From Bdellovibrionales bacterium (GTDB lineage Bacteria > Bdellovibrionota > JAFGOL01), in assembly GCA_022710165.1 (NCBI GenBank), contig JAKLHL010000041.1, positions 1 to 10,785 on the forward strand: DNA of 10,785 nucleotides, in the 5' to 3' direction. Positions within the stretch are counted from its first letter, which is position 1. Each line of letters starts with the position of its first letter. Positions 1 to 6,118 of the stretch are shown here, one piece after another. The translations under genes were made by a program, and so were the position numbers. The notes under the pieces were generated by a model. That model did no database searches. It saw only the letters and a program-made list of their open reading frames with translations, and was not told the DNA's origin.

Positions 1-1199
1 CCAGGTTTTGCTCCGTCACAGCCTCCGATCAGGAAGAAGTGCTTTATTTTTCCTGCCTTTACACCGTCTATTACTTTGCCGGCAACAGACATTACGGCGT
101 TGTGGCCGAACCCAACAGTTATGAACTTTTCAGGTTCGTTCTGTTCAAATCCCTTCTCTTGAAGTGCTGCATTTATTGCAGGAGTGAAATCCCTGTTCTT
201 TATGTGGGTCACACCAGGGAACTGCACTAGGCCGCAAGTGAATATCCTTCCCTTATAAGTGTCTTTTGGCTTCTGTATGCAGTTGGTCGTCATTACTATC
301 GAGCCAGGGAAGAGGTCGAACTCTTTCTGCTGGTTCTGCCATGCACTACCGTAATTCCCTGCAAGGTGTTTGTATTTTTTCAATTGAGGATATGCGTTGC
401 ATGGGAGCATCTCACCGTGTGTGTATACATTTATTCCCTTACCTTCTGTCTGCTTCAATATCTCTTCAAGGTCCTTTAGATCATGACCTGATACCAACAG
501 GGCTTTCCCCTTTATTGCAGTTACCCTTACTTTAGTCGGTTCTGGGTTGCCGTACGTTTTTGTGTTGGCTGTATCAAGTAAACCCATTACCTTTAAGTTC
601 ACTTCACCTACTTTGAGCGCCATTCCAAGAAGCTCATTAGCTGTTCTTTGGGTTGAGATAAAATCCAGTGCTTCATGGAAGAACGCAAAGACCTCGTCGT
701 CTTCAACATTAAGTATATGGGCATGGTCTGCGTAAGCGGCCATTCCTTTTAGACCGTATGTTATAAGCTCTTCAAGGCCTGCGATGTCATCACTTCTGCT
801 TGATCTTCTTTGAGGTATGGATATATCGTTCCATATCTTCTTTACTTCCTCTGCGCTTGTTGGGAACTCTCTCATTGAAGGTACTTCTATACCTCTTTCT
901 TTTGCGTTCTTATAGAGCCTGTCCCTTAGATTCAGCCCTTTCAGGGCAAGATCTAACACCTTTTGAGTGTCAAAGTTTACGTTGGTTACTGTCGTAAAAA
1001 GGGCTTCCATCACAAAAAGATCCGCCTCTCTGTCCTTTACGCCAGCTTTCCTTAGTCTGTTCGCAACTGTACCTACGTTCTTTGTAATGTTAACGAGCAG
1101 GTCCTGTGACTCTGCCGTTACAGCCTCTTTCCCGCACACACCAGCTGTCATGTTGCAGCCGGTACCCTTCATTGTCTGTTCACACTGATAACAAAACAT
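1..1199 (-). CDS. hcp: Hybrid-cluster protein Hcp (hydroxylamine/NO reductase), 3' end outside window
   Basis: N-terminal 399 residues of a hybrid-cluster protein; the family is usually about 540-550 residues, so roughly 150 C-terminal residues lie off the left edge. Family members act as cytoplasmic NO reductases (historically hydroxylamine reductases) and protect anaerobes from nitrosative stress. Visible features are an N-terminal Cys set at C3, C6, C15 and C22 (MFCYQCEQTM start) for the conventional Fe-S cluster, and hybrid-cluster ligands at H239 (SGHDLKD), E263 (THGEMLP), C307 (TTNC) and C394 (GGCDGA). The remaining expected ligands, two Cys and one Glu, would be in the missing part. 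The start ATG at 1199-1197 is preceded by AGGAGGTG with 4-5 nt spacing. It follows the ferredoxin-like gene by 10 bp, and its ribosome site overlaps that gene's stop codon, so the two are co-transcribed and probably translationally linked. Family assignment is very secure. Confidence 0.97.
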   Translation of the reverse strand, partial: MFCYQCEQTMKGTGCNMTAGVCGKEAVTAESQDLLVNITKNVGTVANRLRKAGVKDREADLFVMEALFTTVTNVNFDTQKVLDLALKGLNLRDRLYKNAKERGIEVPSMREFPTSAEEVKKIWNDISIPQRRSSRSDDIAGLEELITYGLKGMAAYADHAHILNVEDDEVFAFFHEALDFISTQRTANELLGMALKVGEVNLKVMGLLDTANTKTYGNPEPTKVRVTAIKGKALLVSGHDLKDLEEILKQTEGKGINVYTHGEMLPCNAYPQLKKYKHLAGNYGSAWQNQQKEFDLFPGSIVMTTNCIQKPKDTYKGRIFTCGLVQFPGVTHIKNRDFTPAINAALQEKGFEQNEPEKFITVGFGHNAVMSVAGKVIDGVKAGKIKHFFLIGGCDGAKP

Positions 1200-1209
1200 T
1201 AGACACCTC

Positions 1210-1878
1210 CTAAATGTCACCGTTTAATTTTACTATATGTTCCTCTATCTTTATCCCCTTATTTTTACTTAAGGTCACAGCCTCTTTGATGAGCTCTGTC
1301 AAACCTTTACAGCAAGGTACATCCATTATCACAGCCAGCACTTTCTTGGTGTTGGCAGTATCGAATATGTCTGCGAGCTTTTGAGCGTAGTTCTCTGTCC
1401 TGTCCAATTTTGGGCAGGCTACAACTACAGCCCTTCCCCTGATGAAACGCCAGTGTATGTCTGCAGAAGCCACAGGAGAGCAGGTGCTTATTACAGCTGT
1501 CTCAGCATCTTTAAAGTAGGATGCTTCTGGGTTCACTAGATGAAGTTGTACCGGCCACTGCCTCAATTCAGAAGGGATGGCCTGTCCTCCAACGTTGGAG
1601 CTGACCGATCTTTTTGTTTCTTCTTTCCTGTCAATGATCATCGAGCCTGGGCATGAACAAGCTGTTTTGTTCTCTTTTTTGTCCATCTCTACCTCCTCTA
1701 TGCTTAATGCTCCGGTGGGGCAGCTGCCTATGCATCTTCCGAGTCCATCACAAAAATCCTTTCTTACCAAACGAGCTTTGCCGTCTATGATCTCTAGGGC
1801 CCCCTGATGACATCCTGTCACGCAGTTGCCGCATCCTATGCAAAGGTCCTCGTTTATGTTTATTATCTTTCTTTTCAT
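1210..1878 (-). CDS. Fe-S (ferredoxin-domain) protein, probable electron donor partner of Hcp
   Basis: A 222-residue protein with an N-terminal dicluster ferredoxin domain and a Cys-containing C-terminal extension. The first cluster motif is canonical: C13, C16, C19, C23 (CIGCGNCVTGC). The second is C43-x5-C49-x3-C53-P (CDGLGRCIGSCP), lacking the usual middle Cys, so that cluster must be 3-Cys, a [3Fe-4S] centre or use another ligand. Beyond the domain are C75 and C77 (CSCPGS), C133, C155 (ACPKLD) and an adjacent pair C189-C190 (VPCC), which may hold further metal or a disulfide. ATG at 1878 has AAGGAGG 6 nt upstream. It is the first gene of the fdx-hcp operon behind a probable HcpR site. Hcp needs a dedicated reductase in other bacteria (Hcr in E. 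coli); a role feeding electrons to Hcp is inferred from position and cluster content. I do not know a settled gene symbol. Confidence 0.88.
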   Translation of the reverse strand: MKRKIININEDLCIGCGNCVTGCHQGALEIIDGKARLVRKDFCDGLGRCIGSCPTGALSIEEVEMDKKENKTACSCPGSMIIDRKEETKRSVSSNVGGQAIPSELRQWPVQLHLVNPEASYFKDAETAVISTCSPVASADIHWRFIRGRAVVVACPKLDRTENYAQKLADIFDTANTKKVLAVIMDVPCCKGLTELIKEAVTLSKNKGIKIEEHIVKLNGDI

Positions 1879-1884
1879 GGCTTG

Positions 1885-1890
1885 CCTCCT
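1885..1890 (-). promoter_or_regulatory. Ribosome binding site of the fdx-hcp operon
   Basis: On the minus strand the sequence GTAAGGAGGCAAGCC directly precedes the ATG of the ferredoxin-like gene. AAGGAGG is a near-perfect Shine-Dalgarno and it fixes the start codon. Confidence 0.8.
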
Positions 1891-1900
1891 TACATAGAGG

Positions 1901-1906
1901 ATATTA
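1901..1906 (-). promoter_or_regulatory. Probable -10 box (TAATAT) of the fdx-hcp promoter
   Basis: TAATAT on the minus strand predicts a start site near position 1894 and a leader of about 16 nt containing the ribosome site. The hexamer 17 bp upstream (AGGACT, 1929-1924) is a poor -35 match. That is what an activator-dependent promoter would show, and an FNR-like palindrome occupies the -41.5 position. Promoter assignment is inference from spacing. Confidence 0.55.
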
Positions 1907-1926
1907 GCTCGATCAGCGCTTTGAGT

Positions 1927-1944
1927 CCTTGACGCAAGTCAAGG
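1927..1944. promoter_or_regulatory. Probable HcpR operator: CCTTGAC-N4-GTCAAGG palindrome
   Basis: The 18-mer CCTTGACGCAAGTCAAGG has perfect 7-bp arms around a 4-bp spacer. It carries the CRP/FNR geometry TTGAnnnnnnTCAA, with C/G in the inner position (TTGAC-N4-GTCAA). It starts 5 bp beyond the hcpR stop codon and lies upstream of the fdx-hcp operon. Its centre (1935.5) is at -41.5 relative to the start site predicted from the TAATAT box, the classical class II activation position. The adjacent regulator has an FNR-like recognition helix (ETISR), which in FNR reads TTGA half-sites. The palindrome is seen; its use by HcpR is inferred. Confidence 0.8.
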
Positions 1945-1948
1945 GATG

Positions 1949-2626
1949 CTAATTTTGTATGAAGGCTTTTAATTTATTGAGATCTTTAACTATTATGTTC
2001 TTGTCCTTTGTGTCTATGATGCCCTGTTTCTTAAGTCCGGCTATGCTTCTAGAGATGGTCTCAGGAACCGTTCCAAGCATAGAGGCTAATTCTTTTTTAC
2101 TTATGTCGAGTTTAATTACGTGGCTGCTCTTGTCCTTACTGACCTTGTTCACTATATAGCGGGCTAGTCTTTTCTTAACATCTGTCCCGGAAAGCCCTTC
2201 TATTACAGATACGAATTCCCTAAGCCTTTTTGAGTAGGCCGACATGAATTTAATAGAAAGTGATGGGTTGGTGCGTATAAGTTCTACGAACTCGTTCTTT
2301 GGTATCCTTACAGCCAGAGTGTCTTCTACCGCTTTACATCCAGCGGGGTAGTTCTTTTTATCAAAGATAGCCGCTTCTGCTATTATTTCGTTCTCACCCT
2401 GCACGTGTATTATGTACTCTTTCCCGTCAGGGGAAAGCTTGTATATCTTTACTTTACCATAGACGACCATGAAGAAGGCGTCAGCGGTCTCTCCTTCCTC
2501 GAACAGAGTATGGTTCTTTGATACTTTTTTAGTTGAGCAGAACGCAGAGATGATACTGAGCTCCTTTTCGGTCAAAGAGCCGAACAAGAAAGATCTTTTA
2601 AGGAAAGAAGCTGTATTGTTATTCAT
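1949..2626 (-). CDS. hcpR: CRP/FNR-family transcriptional regulator, HcpR-like
   Basis: A 225-residue regulator with an N-terminal cNMP-binding-type beta-roll (about residues 12-115, with FEEGE and YGKVKIYKLSPDGKE strands), a long dimerisation helix (about 120-145) and a C-terminal winged helix-turn-helix (about 148-215). The recognition helix PETISRSIAGLKKQG places E189, S192 and R193 as in FNR. The FNR-type N-terminal Cys cluster is absent (only C30 and C97), so it should not sense O2 through a [4Fe-4S] cluster as FNR does; HcpR proteins studied elsewhere are linked to NO/nitrite stress and haem. An upstream in-frame ATG at 2662 would add 12 residues overlapping the previous gene. The start at 2626 is preferred because GGTGA precedes it and its N-terminus (MNNNTASFLKRS) fits the family. 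It follows the DUF486 gene by 4 bp. HcpR identity rests on adjacency to hcp plus this helix. Confidence 0.87.
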   Translation of the reverse strand: MNNNTASFLKRSFLFGSLTEKELSIISAFCSTKKVSKNHTLFEEGETADAFFMVVYGKVKIYKLSPDGKEYIIHVQGENEIIAEAAIFDKKNYPAGCKAVEDTLAVRIPKNEFVELIRTNPSLSIKFMSAYSKRLREFVSVIEGLSGTDVKKRLARYIVNKVSKDKSSHVIKLDISKKELASMLGTVPETISRSIAGLKKQGIIDTKDKNIIVKDLNKLKAFIQN

Positions 2627-2630
2627 CTTG

Positions 2631-2966
2631 TCACCATTTCTTGAATATAAAGAACACGGCACCTATCATCATTGCAAATCCCACAGCGTAGTTCCACTTG
2701 AACTCCTCTTTAAGATAGAGCACAGAGAATACCGCAAAGACGACAAGTGTTATTACTTCCTGCATGGTCTTTAACTGGGCTGCATTATAATAACTGTGAC
2801 CGTACCTGTTCGCAGGCACCTGGAAGCAGTATTCAAAGAAAGCTATTCCCCAGCTTGCAAGTATAACGATCCAAAGGCTGTGATGTTTGTACTTTAGATG
2901 TCCATACCATGCGAAGGTCATAAAAACGTTGGATACTATCAAGAGAAGTATGGGCAGTGTTCTCAT
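2631..2966 (-). CDS. DUF486 / DMT-type small membrane protein
   Basis: A 111-residue, very hydrophobic protein with four predicted membrane helices (about 3-20, 31-48, 68-86 and 92-108). It has the DUF486 pattern: WYGHLKYK after helix 1, a central FEYCFQVPANRYGH segment, then NAAQLKTMQEVITL and the C-terminal KWNYAVGFAMMIGAVFF. DUF486 proteins are distant relatives of the drug/metabolite transporter superfamily and have no settled substrate. The ATG at 2966 has only a weak TTAGGCG ribosome site. Its stop codon is 4 bp from the hcpR start, with the hcpR Shine-Dalgarno overlapping its last codons, so the two genes are almost certainly co-transcribed. Whether it has a role in the nitrosative response is unknown; the coupling to hcpR is the only hint. 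Confidence 0.9.
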   Translation of the reverse strand: MRTLPILLLIVSNVFMTFAWYGHLKYKHHSLWIVILASWGIAFFEYCFQVPANRYGHSYYNAAQLKTMQEVITLVVFAVFSVLYLKEEFKWNYAVGFAMMIGAVFFIFKKW

Positions 2967-2988
2967 GACGCCTAAACTACCTTATTTG

Positions 2989-3016
2989 AAAATATGAGTC
3001 ATCATGTTTTTGACAA
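2989..3016 (-). promoter_or_regulatory. Candidate promoter for DUF486-hcpR
   Basis: On the minus strand TTGTCA (3016-3011), a 16-bp spacer and TATTTT (2994-2989) give a moderate sigma-70 match ending about 22 nt before the DUF486 start. Its -35 shares five bases with the -35 of the divergent mtgA promoter, so the two should compete. Confidence 0.4.
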
Positions 3017-3038
3017 ATAATTTTATGGTCTGTAAACT
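3010..3038 (+). promoter_or_regulatory. Probable sigma-70 promoter of mtgA (TTGACA-N17-TAAACT)
   Basis: The -35 is a full consensus TTGACA (3010-3015), the spacer is 17 bp and the -10 is TAAACT (3033-3038). The predicted transcript start is about 3044-3046, which is on the mtgA start codon (TTG 3044 or ATG 3047). No Shine-Dalgarno sequence lies upstream of that codon, so the mRNA is predicted to be leaderless or nearly so. Confidence 0.6.
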
Positions 3039-3046
3039 CAGTCTTG

Positions 3047-3778
3047 ATGAGAAAAAAACACAGGACAAGGAAATTGATCTGGAAAGTGACCAAGTGGGTC
3101 CTTTTGGCCCATCTTATTATCTTTGGCCTAAGTTTTTTATGGGTCCTTTCATATAAATATGTGAACCCCAATAATACGAGCCTGATGATTTACAGAAAAT
3201 ACTATCAGGGTGTTAAGAACAAGCCGGTCGTCTTTGTACCGCTTAACAAGATCAAGGTCCCGCTAAGAAGGGTGCTTATAAAACTTGAAGATCCAAGCTT
3301 TAAGTCTCACTACGGCGTGGATTTTGATGCTCTGGCAATGGCCTACAAGATAAACAAGCGTTACGGCAGGAACATAGCCGGTGGGAGCACTATAACCCAG
3401 CAGATAGCCAGGACGCTGTTCCTTGTCCCCAACAAGAACTATCTAAGGAAATACATGGAGCTGATAATAGCTTTAGAGATGGAGCTTGTACTTAGCAAGG
3501 ACAGGATATTGGAGCTCTACTTTAATTATGTTGAGTTCGGTAAAGGCGTATATGGAATAGGTCAGGCGTCGAAGCATTACTTTAAAAGGGATATCTCGAA
3601 ATTGGACGTTGAACAATTGACCCAGCTCATAATAATACTGCCTAGTCCTGTTAAATACAGTCCAAAGGATATACCTAGAAAACGGTTCTTTAGAAAACGC
3701 TTAAATATATTATATCACGATCCAAATCTTAATAGATACGTCGGTGGAGAAGAAGAGGAACAAGAGCAGGCTCAATAA
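3047..3778 (+). CDS. mtgA: Monofunctional peptidoglycan glycosyltransferase (GT51)
   Basis: Polymerises lipid II into glycan strands on the outer face of the cytoplasmic membrane; no transpeptidase domain. The protein has 243 residues, matching stand-alone MtgA. Residue numbers below count from the ATG and are approximate by one. A basic N-terminus (MRKKHRTRK) is followed by one membrane helix (about 16-35) as signal anchor. GT51 motifs appear in order: LEDPSFKSHYGVD with catalytic Glu at about 81, GGSTITQQIARTLF at about 112, RKYMELIIALEMEL at about 134 with the second acidic residue, KDRILELYFN at about 151, and YGIGQASKHYF at about 169. The tail GGEEEEQEQAQ is acidic and unusual. The start could be TTG at 3044 (one extra Met); neither has a ribosome site. 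The stop is 3 bp from the convergent ftsB-like gene, so there is no room for a terminator between them. Confidence 0.95.
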   Translation: MRKKHRTRKLIWKVTKWVLLAHLIIFGLSFLWVLSYKYVNPNNTSLMIYRKYYQGVKNKPVVFVPLNKIKVPLRRVLIKLEDPSFKSHYGVDFDALAMAYKINKRYGRNIAGGSTITQQIARTLFLVPNKNYLRKYMELIIALEMELVLSKDRILELYFNYVEFGKGVYGIGQASKHYFKRDISKLDVEQLTQLIIILPSPVKYSPKDIPRKRFFRKRLNILYHDPNLNRYVGGEEEEQEQAQ

Positions 3779-3781
3779 TAT

Positions 3782-4075
3782 CTATTTGATCTCATAAACT
3801 GTTTCGTCAGGTCTTACCATCCCAAGTTTGGACCTTGCGTTAACTTCCATCATCCTTGGGTTTTGTTTTATCTCGCTGATCTTCGCTCTTAGACCGGCGT
3901 TCTTTATCTCTAGTTCCTTTATGTCCTTGTTGTTCCTGTGTATGTCCCAGCGGATCTTTATTACTTGTCTTAATCCGGTCCCAGAGATCAGCGATATTGC
4001 GAGCAAAATTATCGCAAAGTACCATCCGTATTTTGGCTGCATCAAACGCTCAAGTTTTTTCCTGTCAAAAGTCAT
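3782..4075 (-). CDS. FtsB/DivIC-family septum formation initiator
   Basis: A 97-residue bitopic membrane protein with a short basic cytoplasmic N-terminus (about 1-16), one membrane helix (about 17-34, YGWYFAIILLAISLISG), a periplasmic coiled coil (about 38-72, IHRNNKDIKELEIKNAGL) and a conserved C-terminal patch ARSKLGMVRPDETVYEI. This layout and the final patch are typical of the FtsB/DivIC family, which joins FtsL and FtsQ/DivIB in the divisome. The ATG at 4075 has no Shine-Dalgarno. A TATAAC box 7 nt upstream predicts a transcript start at the start codon. It is divergent from folD by 37 bp and convergent with mtgA. Family call is secure; ftsB versus divIC naming is a matter of lineage. 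Confidence 0.9.
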   Translation of the reverse strand: MTFDRKKLERLMQPKYGWYFAIILLAISLISGTGLRQVIKIRWDIHRNNKDIKELEIKNAGLRAKISEIKQNPRMMEVNARSKLGMVRPDETVYEIK

Positions 4076-4090
4076 AATCTATGTTATAGC
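4062..4090 (+). promoter_or_regulatory. Weak candidate promoter of the folD-gcv operon
   Basis: CTGTCA (4062-4067), a 17-bp spacer and TATAGC (4085-4090) each match consensus at 4 of 6 positions. The predicted start near 4097 leaves about 16 nt before the folD ATG, enough for the AAGGAG ribosome site but far too little for a riboswitch. An operon promoter inside the convergently oriented mtgA cannot be excluded. Confidence 0.25.
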
Positions 4091-4110
4091 ACTAGCATTA
4101 AAGGAGTTAA
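4083..4110 (-). promoter_or_regulatory. Candidate promoter of the ftsB-like gene, predicting a leaderless mRNA
   Basis: Minus-strand boxes TTAACT (4110-4105), a 16-bp spacer and TATAAC (4088-4083) are followed by 7 nt and then the ATG. The -35 is weak (4/6) and overlaps the folD ribosome site. Assignment rests mainly on the -10 and the lack of any Shine-Dalgarno. Confidence 0.35.
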
Positions 4111-4112
4111 AG

Positions 4113-4982
4113 ATGAAAGTTCTTTTGGACGGAAAGAAGGCTAGCGAGGCCATCCTTGACAAAATAAGACTTGAATCTGAGAAGCTCGGAATTACACCTG
4201 GCCTTTGCGTGATCATGGTCGGTAACGACCCAGCCTCTTCTGTATATGTAAAGAACAAAGAGAAAGCCTGTGAAAAGGTCGGCTTCTACCATAAGACTTA
4301 CCGGCTGATGGAGGATACGACCCAGGACCAGGTCCTTTCAGTGATACAAGAGGTAAAAGAGGACTGCAAACTTCATGGTTTGATAGTTCAGCTTCCTTTG
4401 CCTGACCATATAAATGAGGAACTGATAATAAACTCCATACCTGTGGAAAAGGATGTGGATTGTTTTCATCCTTTTAACGTAGGCTGCCTGCTTACAAAGA
4501 AAAAAGGCGACGCTCCTTTGGCTGTTGCACCATGCACTCCTGCTGGAGTGATGGAACTATTGGAAATGAACGGCGTAGACGTTGCTGGCAAAAGGGCCGT
4601 AATAGTGGGAAGGAGCAATATAGTAGGAAAACCTTTGGCGCTGATGCTGCTCAACAGGGACGCTACAGTTACCATATGCCATTCAAGGACGAAGGACCTT
4701 CCCTCTGTTGTAAGGGAGGCTGACATAGTTGTGGCGGCAGTAGGTTCTCCAAAACTTGTGACAGCTGATATGGTTAAAGAAGGTGCTGTGGTTGTTGACG
4801 TTGGTGTCAACAGGCTTGAGGATGGAAAGCTTTGCGGGGACGTTGATTTTGACGCTGTCAAGGATAAGGCATATGCCATAACGCCGGTACCTGGAGGCGT
4901 GGGGCCAATGACCATAGCGATGCTGCTTAAGAACACACTCAGTATGGCAAAAAGACAGAGGGTCTGCAATAAGACTTCCTGA
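4113..4982 (+). CDS. folD: Bifunctional methylene-THF dehydrogenase / methenyl-THF cyclohydrolase
   Basis: A cytoplasmic enzyme converting 5,10-methylene-THF to 5,10-methenyl-THF (NADP-linked) and then to 10-formyl-THF, reversibly. The 289 residues are the usual length. Motifs in order are VGNDPASSVYVKNKEKACEKVG (active-site Tyr and Lys near residues 49-53), GLIVQLPLPDH, KDVDCFHPFNVG, APCTPAGVMELL, the dinucleotide-binding GRSNIVGKPLALMLL, TICHSRT, VVDVGVNR and the C-terminal PVPGGVGPMTIAMLLKNT. The ATG at 4113 has AAGGAG 6 nt upstream. The frame is open further upstream, but that extension runs antisense to the ftsB-like gene and is not used. The gene is 42 bp from gcvT on the same strand, placing it at the head of a glycine cleavage operon so that methylene-THF made by GcvT is passed on, or supplied when the pathway runs toward glycine. 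Confidence 0.97.
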   Translation: MKVLLDGKKASEAILDKIRLESEKLGITPGLCVIMVGNDPASSVYVKNKEKACEKVGFYHKTYRLMEDTTQDQVLSVIQEVKEDCKLHGLIVQLPLPDHINEELIINSIPVEKDVDCFHPFNVGCLLTKKKGDAPLAVAPCTPAGVMELLEMNGVDVAGKRAVIVGRSNIVGKPLALMLLNRDATVTICHSRTKDLPSVVREADIVVAAVGSPKLVTADMVKEGAVVVDVGVNRLEDGKLCGDVDFDAVKDKAYAITPVPGGVGPMTIAMLLKNTLSMAKRQRVCNKTS

Positions 4983-5024
4983 TCTAAGATATATAAAAAG
5001 AACTTTAAAGAGGAGAAGATTAAA

Positions 5025-6104
5025 ATGAGCACAAAGAAAACTTCCATTTACGATTGCCATGTTAAGCACGGCGGAAAGGTCGTTGAGTTTGCAGGCTGGT
5101 ACCTGCCGGTAGAGTTCAGCGGTCTTATCAATGAGCACAATTCAGTTAGGAACAACGTCGGCATATTTGACGTCAGCCATATGGGTGAAGTTACGGTTAA
5201 GGGAGATAGAGCGGGCGAATATGTAAGGAACCTGGTCGCAAATGATACTAACAAACTTTATGACGGCAAGGTCCTTTATACACCTATGTGCTATGAGCAC
5301 GGCGGTATAGTCGACGATCTTTTGGTCTACAGGGTTAATGAGAAAGAGTATCTTCTGGTAATAAATGCTGCAAATATCGACAAGGACTTTGATTGGATGA
5401 AAAAACAGAACAAGTTCGGAGTTGAGCTTAAGAACGTAAGTCCCGATTATTTTCAGCTCGCTGTTCAGGGGCCTAATGCAAAGGCAACTGTTGAGAAATG
5501 TTTCAACATAGACCTTTCTGATGTTAAGTTCTTTCACTTCAAGAATGCAACTCTTAACGGGGTTAATTGCATAGTATCAAGGACAGGTTATACCGGAGAG
5601 AACGGTTTTGAGATATATGGGCCATGGAACGAGGGTGGAAAACTTTGGGATGCCTTGGTGGCTGCAGGTGCAGTACCTTGCGGACTTGGCTGCAGGGACA
5701 CCTTGAGGTTAGAGGCCGCCTTGATGCTCTATGGCAACGATATAACAGCAGAGACCACACCTCTTGAGGCTGGCATAGACATCTTTGTTAAACTTGAGAG
5801 TGGTAATTTCATAGGCAGGGACGCTCTGTTGAAACAAAAGACAGAGGGTCTTAAAAGGAAACTAGTGGGCTTTACCTTGGAAGAGAAAGGCATACCAAGG
5901 CATGATTATCTTGTCGTTGACAGCAACGATAATACAGTTGGTGTAGTGACCAGCGGCACCTTGTCACCGACCCTTGGCATACCTATCGGTCTTGCCTATA
6001 TAAATACAGACAAGCTTAATGATGGTTCCAAGCTCTTTGTTAAGATACGCACCAGGAACCTTCCTCTTAAACAGATGAAGACCCCGTTCGTTAAGAAATA
6101 TTAG
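5025..6104 (+). CDS. gcvT: Glycine cleavage system T protein (aminomethyltransferase)
   Basis: Transfers the aminomethyl carbon from lipoyl-H protein to tetrahydrofolate, releasing ammonia and 5,10-methylene-THF. The 359 residues match the family. Visible signatures are the N-terminal VEFAGWYLPVEFSGLINEH, FDVSHMGE, the folate-contacting EHGGIVDDLLVYR with the Asp pair at 97-98, the SRTGYTGENGFEIY loop, CGLGCRDTLRLEAALMLYG and the C-terminal barrel with VGVVTSGTLSPTLGIPIGLAY. AGGAG lies 9 nt before the ATG. It is downstream of folD and upstream of gcvH; the spacing to gcvH is unusually large because of a foldback element. No missing key residues or frameshift seen. Confidence 0.97.
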   Translation: MSTKKTSIYDCHVKHGGKVVEFAGWYLPVEFSGLINEHNSVRNNVGIFDVSHMGEVTVKGDRAGEYVRNLVANDTNKLYDGKVLYTPMCYEHGGIVDDLLVYRVNEKEYLLVINAANIDKDFDWMKKQNKFGVELKNVSPDYFQLAVQGPNAKATVEKCFNIDLSDVKFFHFKNATLNGVNCIVSRTGYTGENGFEIYGPWNEGGKLWDALVAAGAVPCGLGCRDTLRLEAALMLYGNDITAETTPLEAGIDIFVKLESGNFIGRDALLKQKTEGLKRKLVGFTLEEKGIPRHDYLVVDSNDNTVGVVTSGTLSPTLGIPIGLAYINTDKLNDGSKLFVKIRTRNLPLKQMKTPFVKKY

Positions 6105-6118
6105 TTAGAGTTCAATAT

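Noticed and set aside
2627..2662. Upstream ATG adding 12 residues to HcpR
   Set aside because: It overlaps the DUF486 coding end and has no ribosome site; the ATG at 2626 has GGTGA before it.
3828..4112. Open frame extending FolD by 95 residues
   Set aside because: It is antisense to the ftsB-like gene, and AAGGAG directly before 4113 plus the normal FolD length support the shorter form.
4076..5024. Glycine riboswitch ahead of folD or gcvT
   Set aside because: The non-coding gaps are only 37 and 42 bp, and no riboswitch-like paired elements were seen.
4466..5047. Long minus-strand open frame across the 3' half of folD
   Set aside because: Ser/Thr/Leu-rich shadow of a real gene with no ribosome site or family features.
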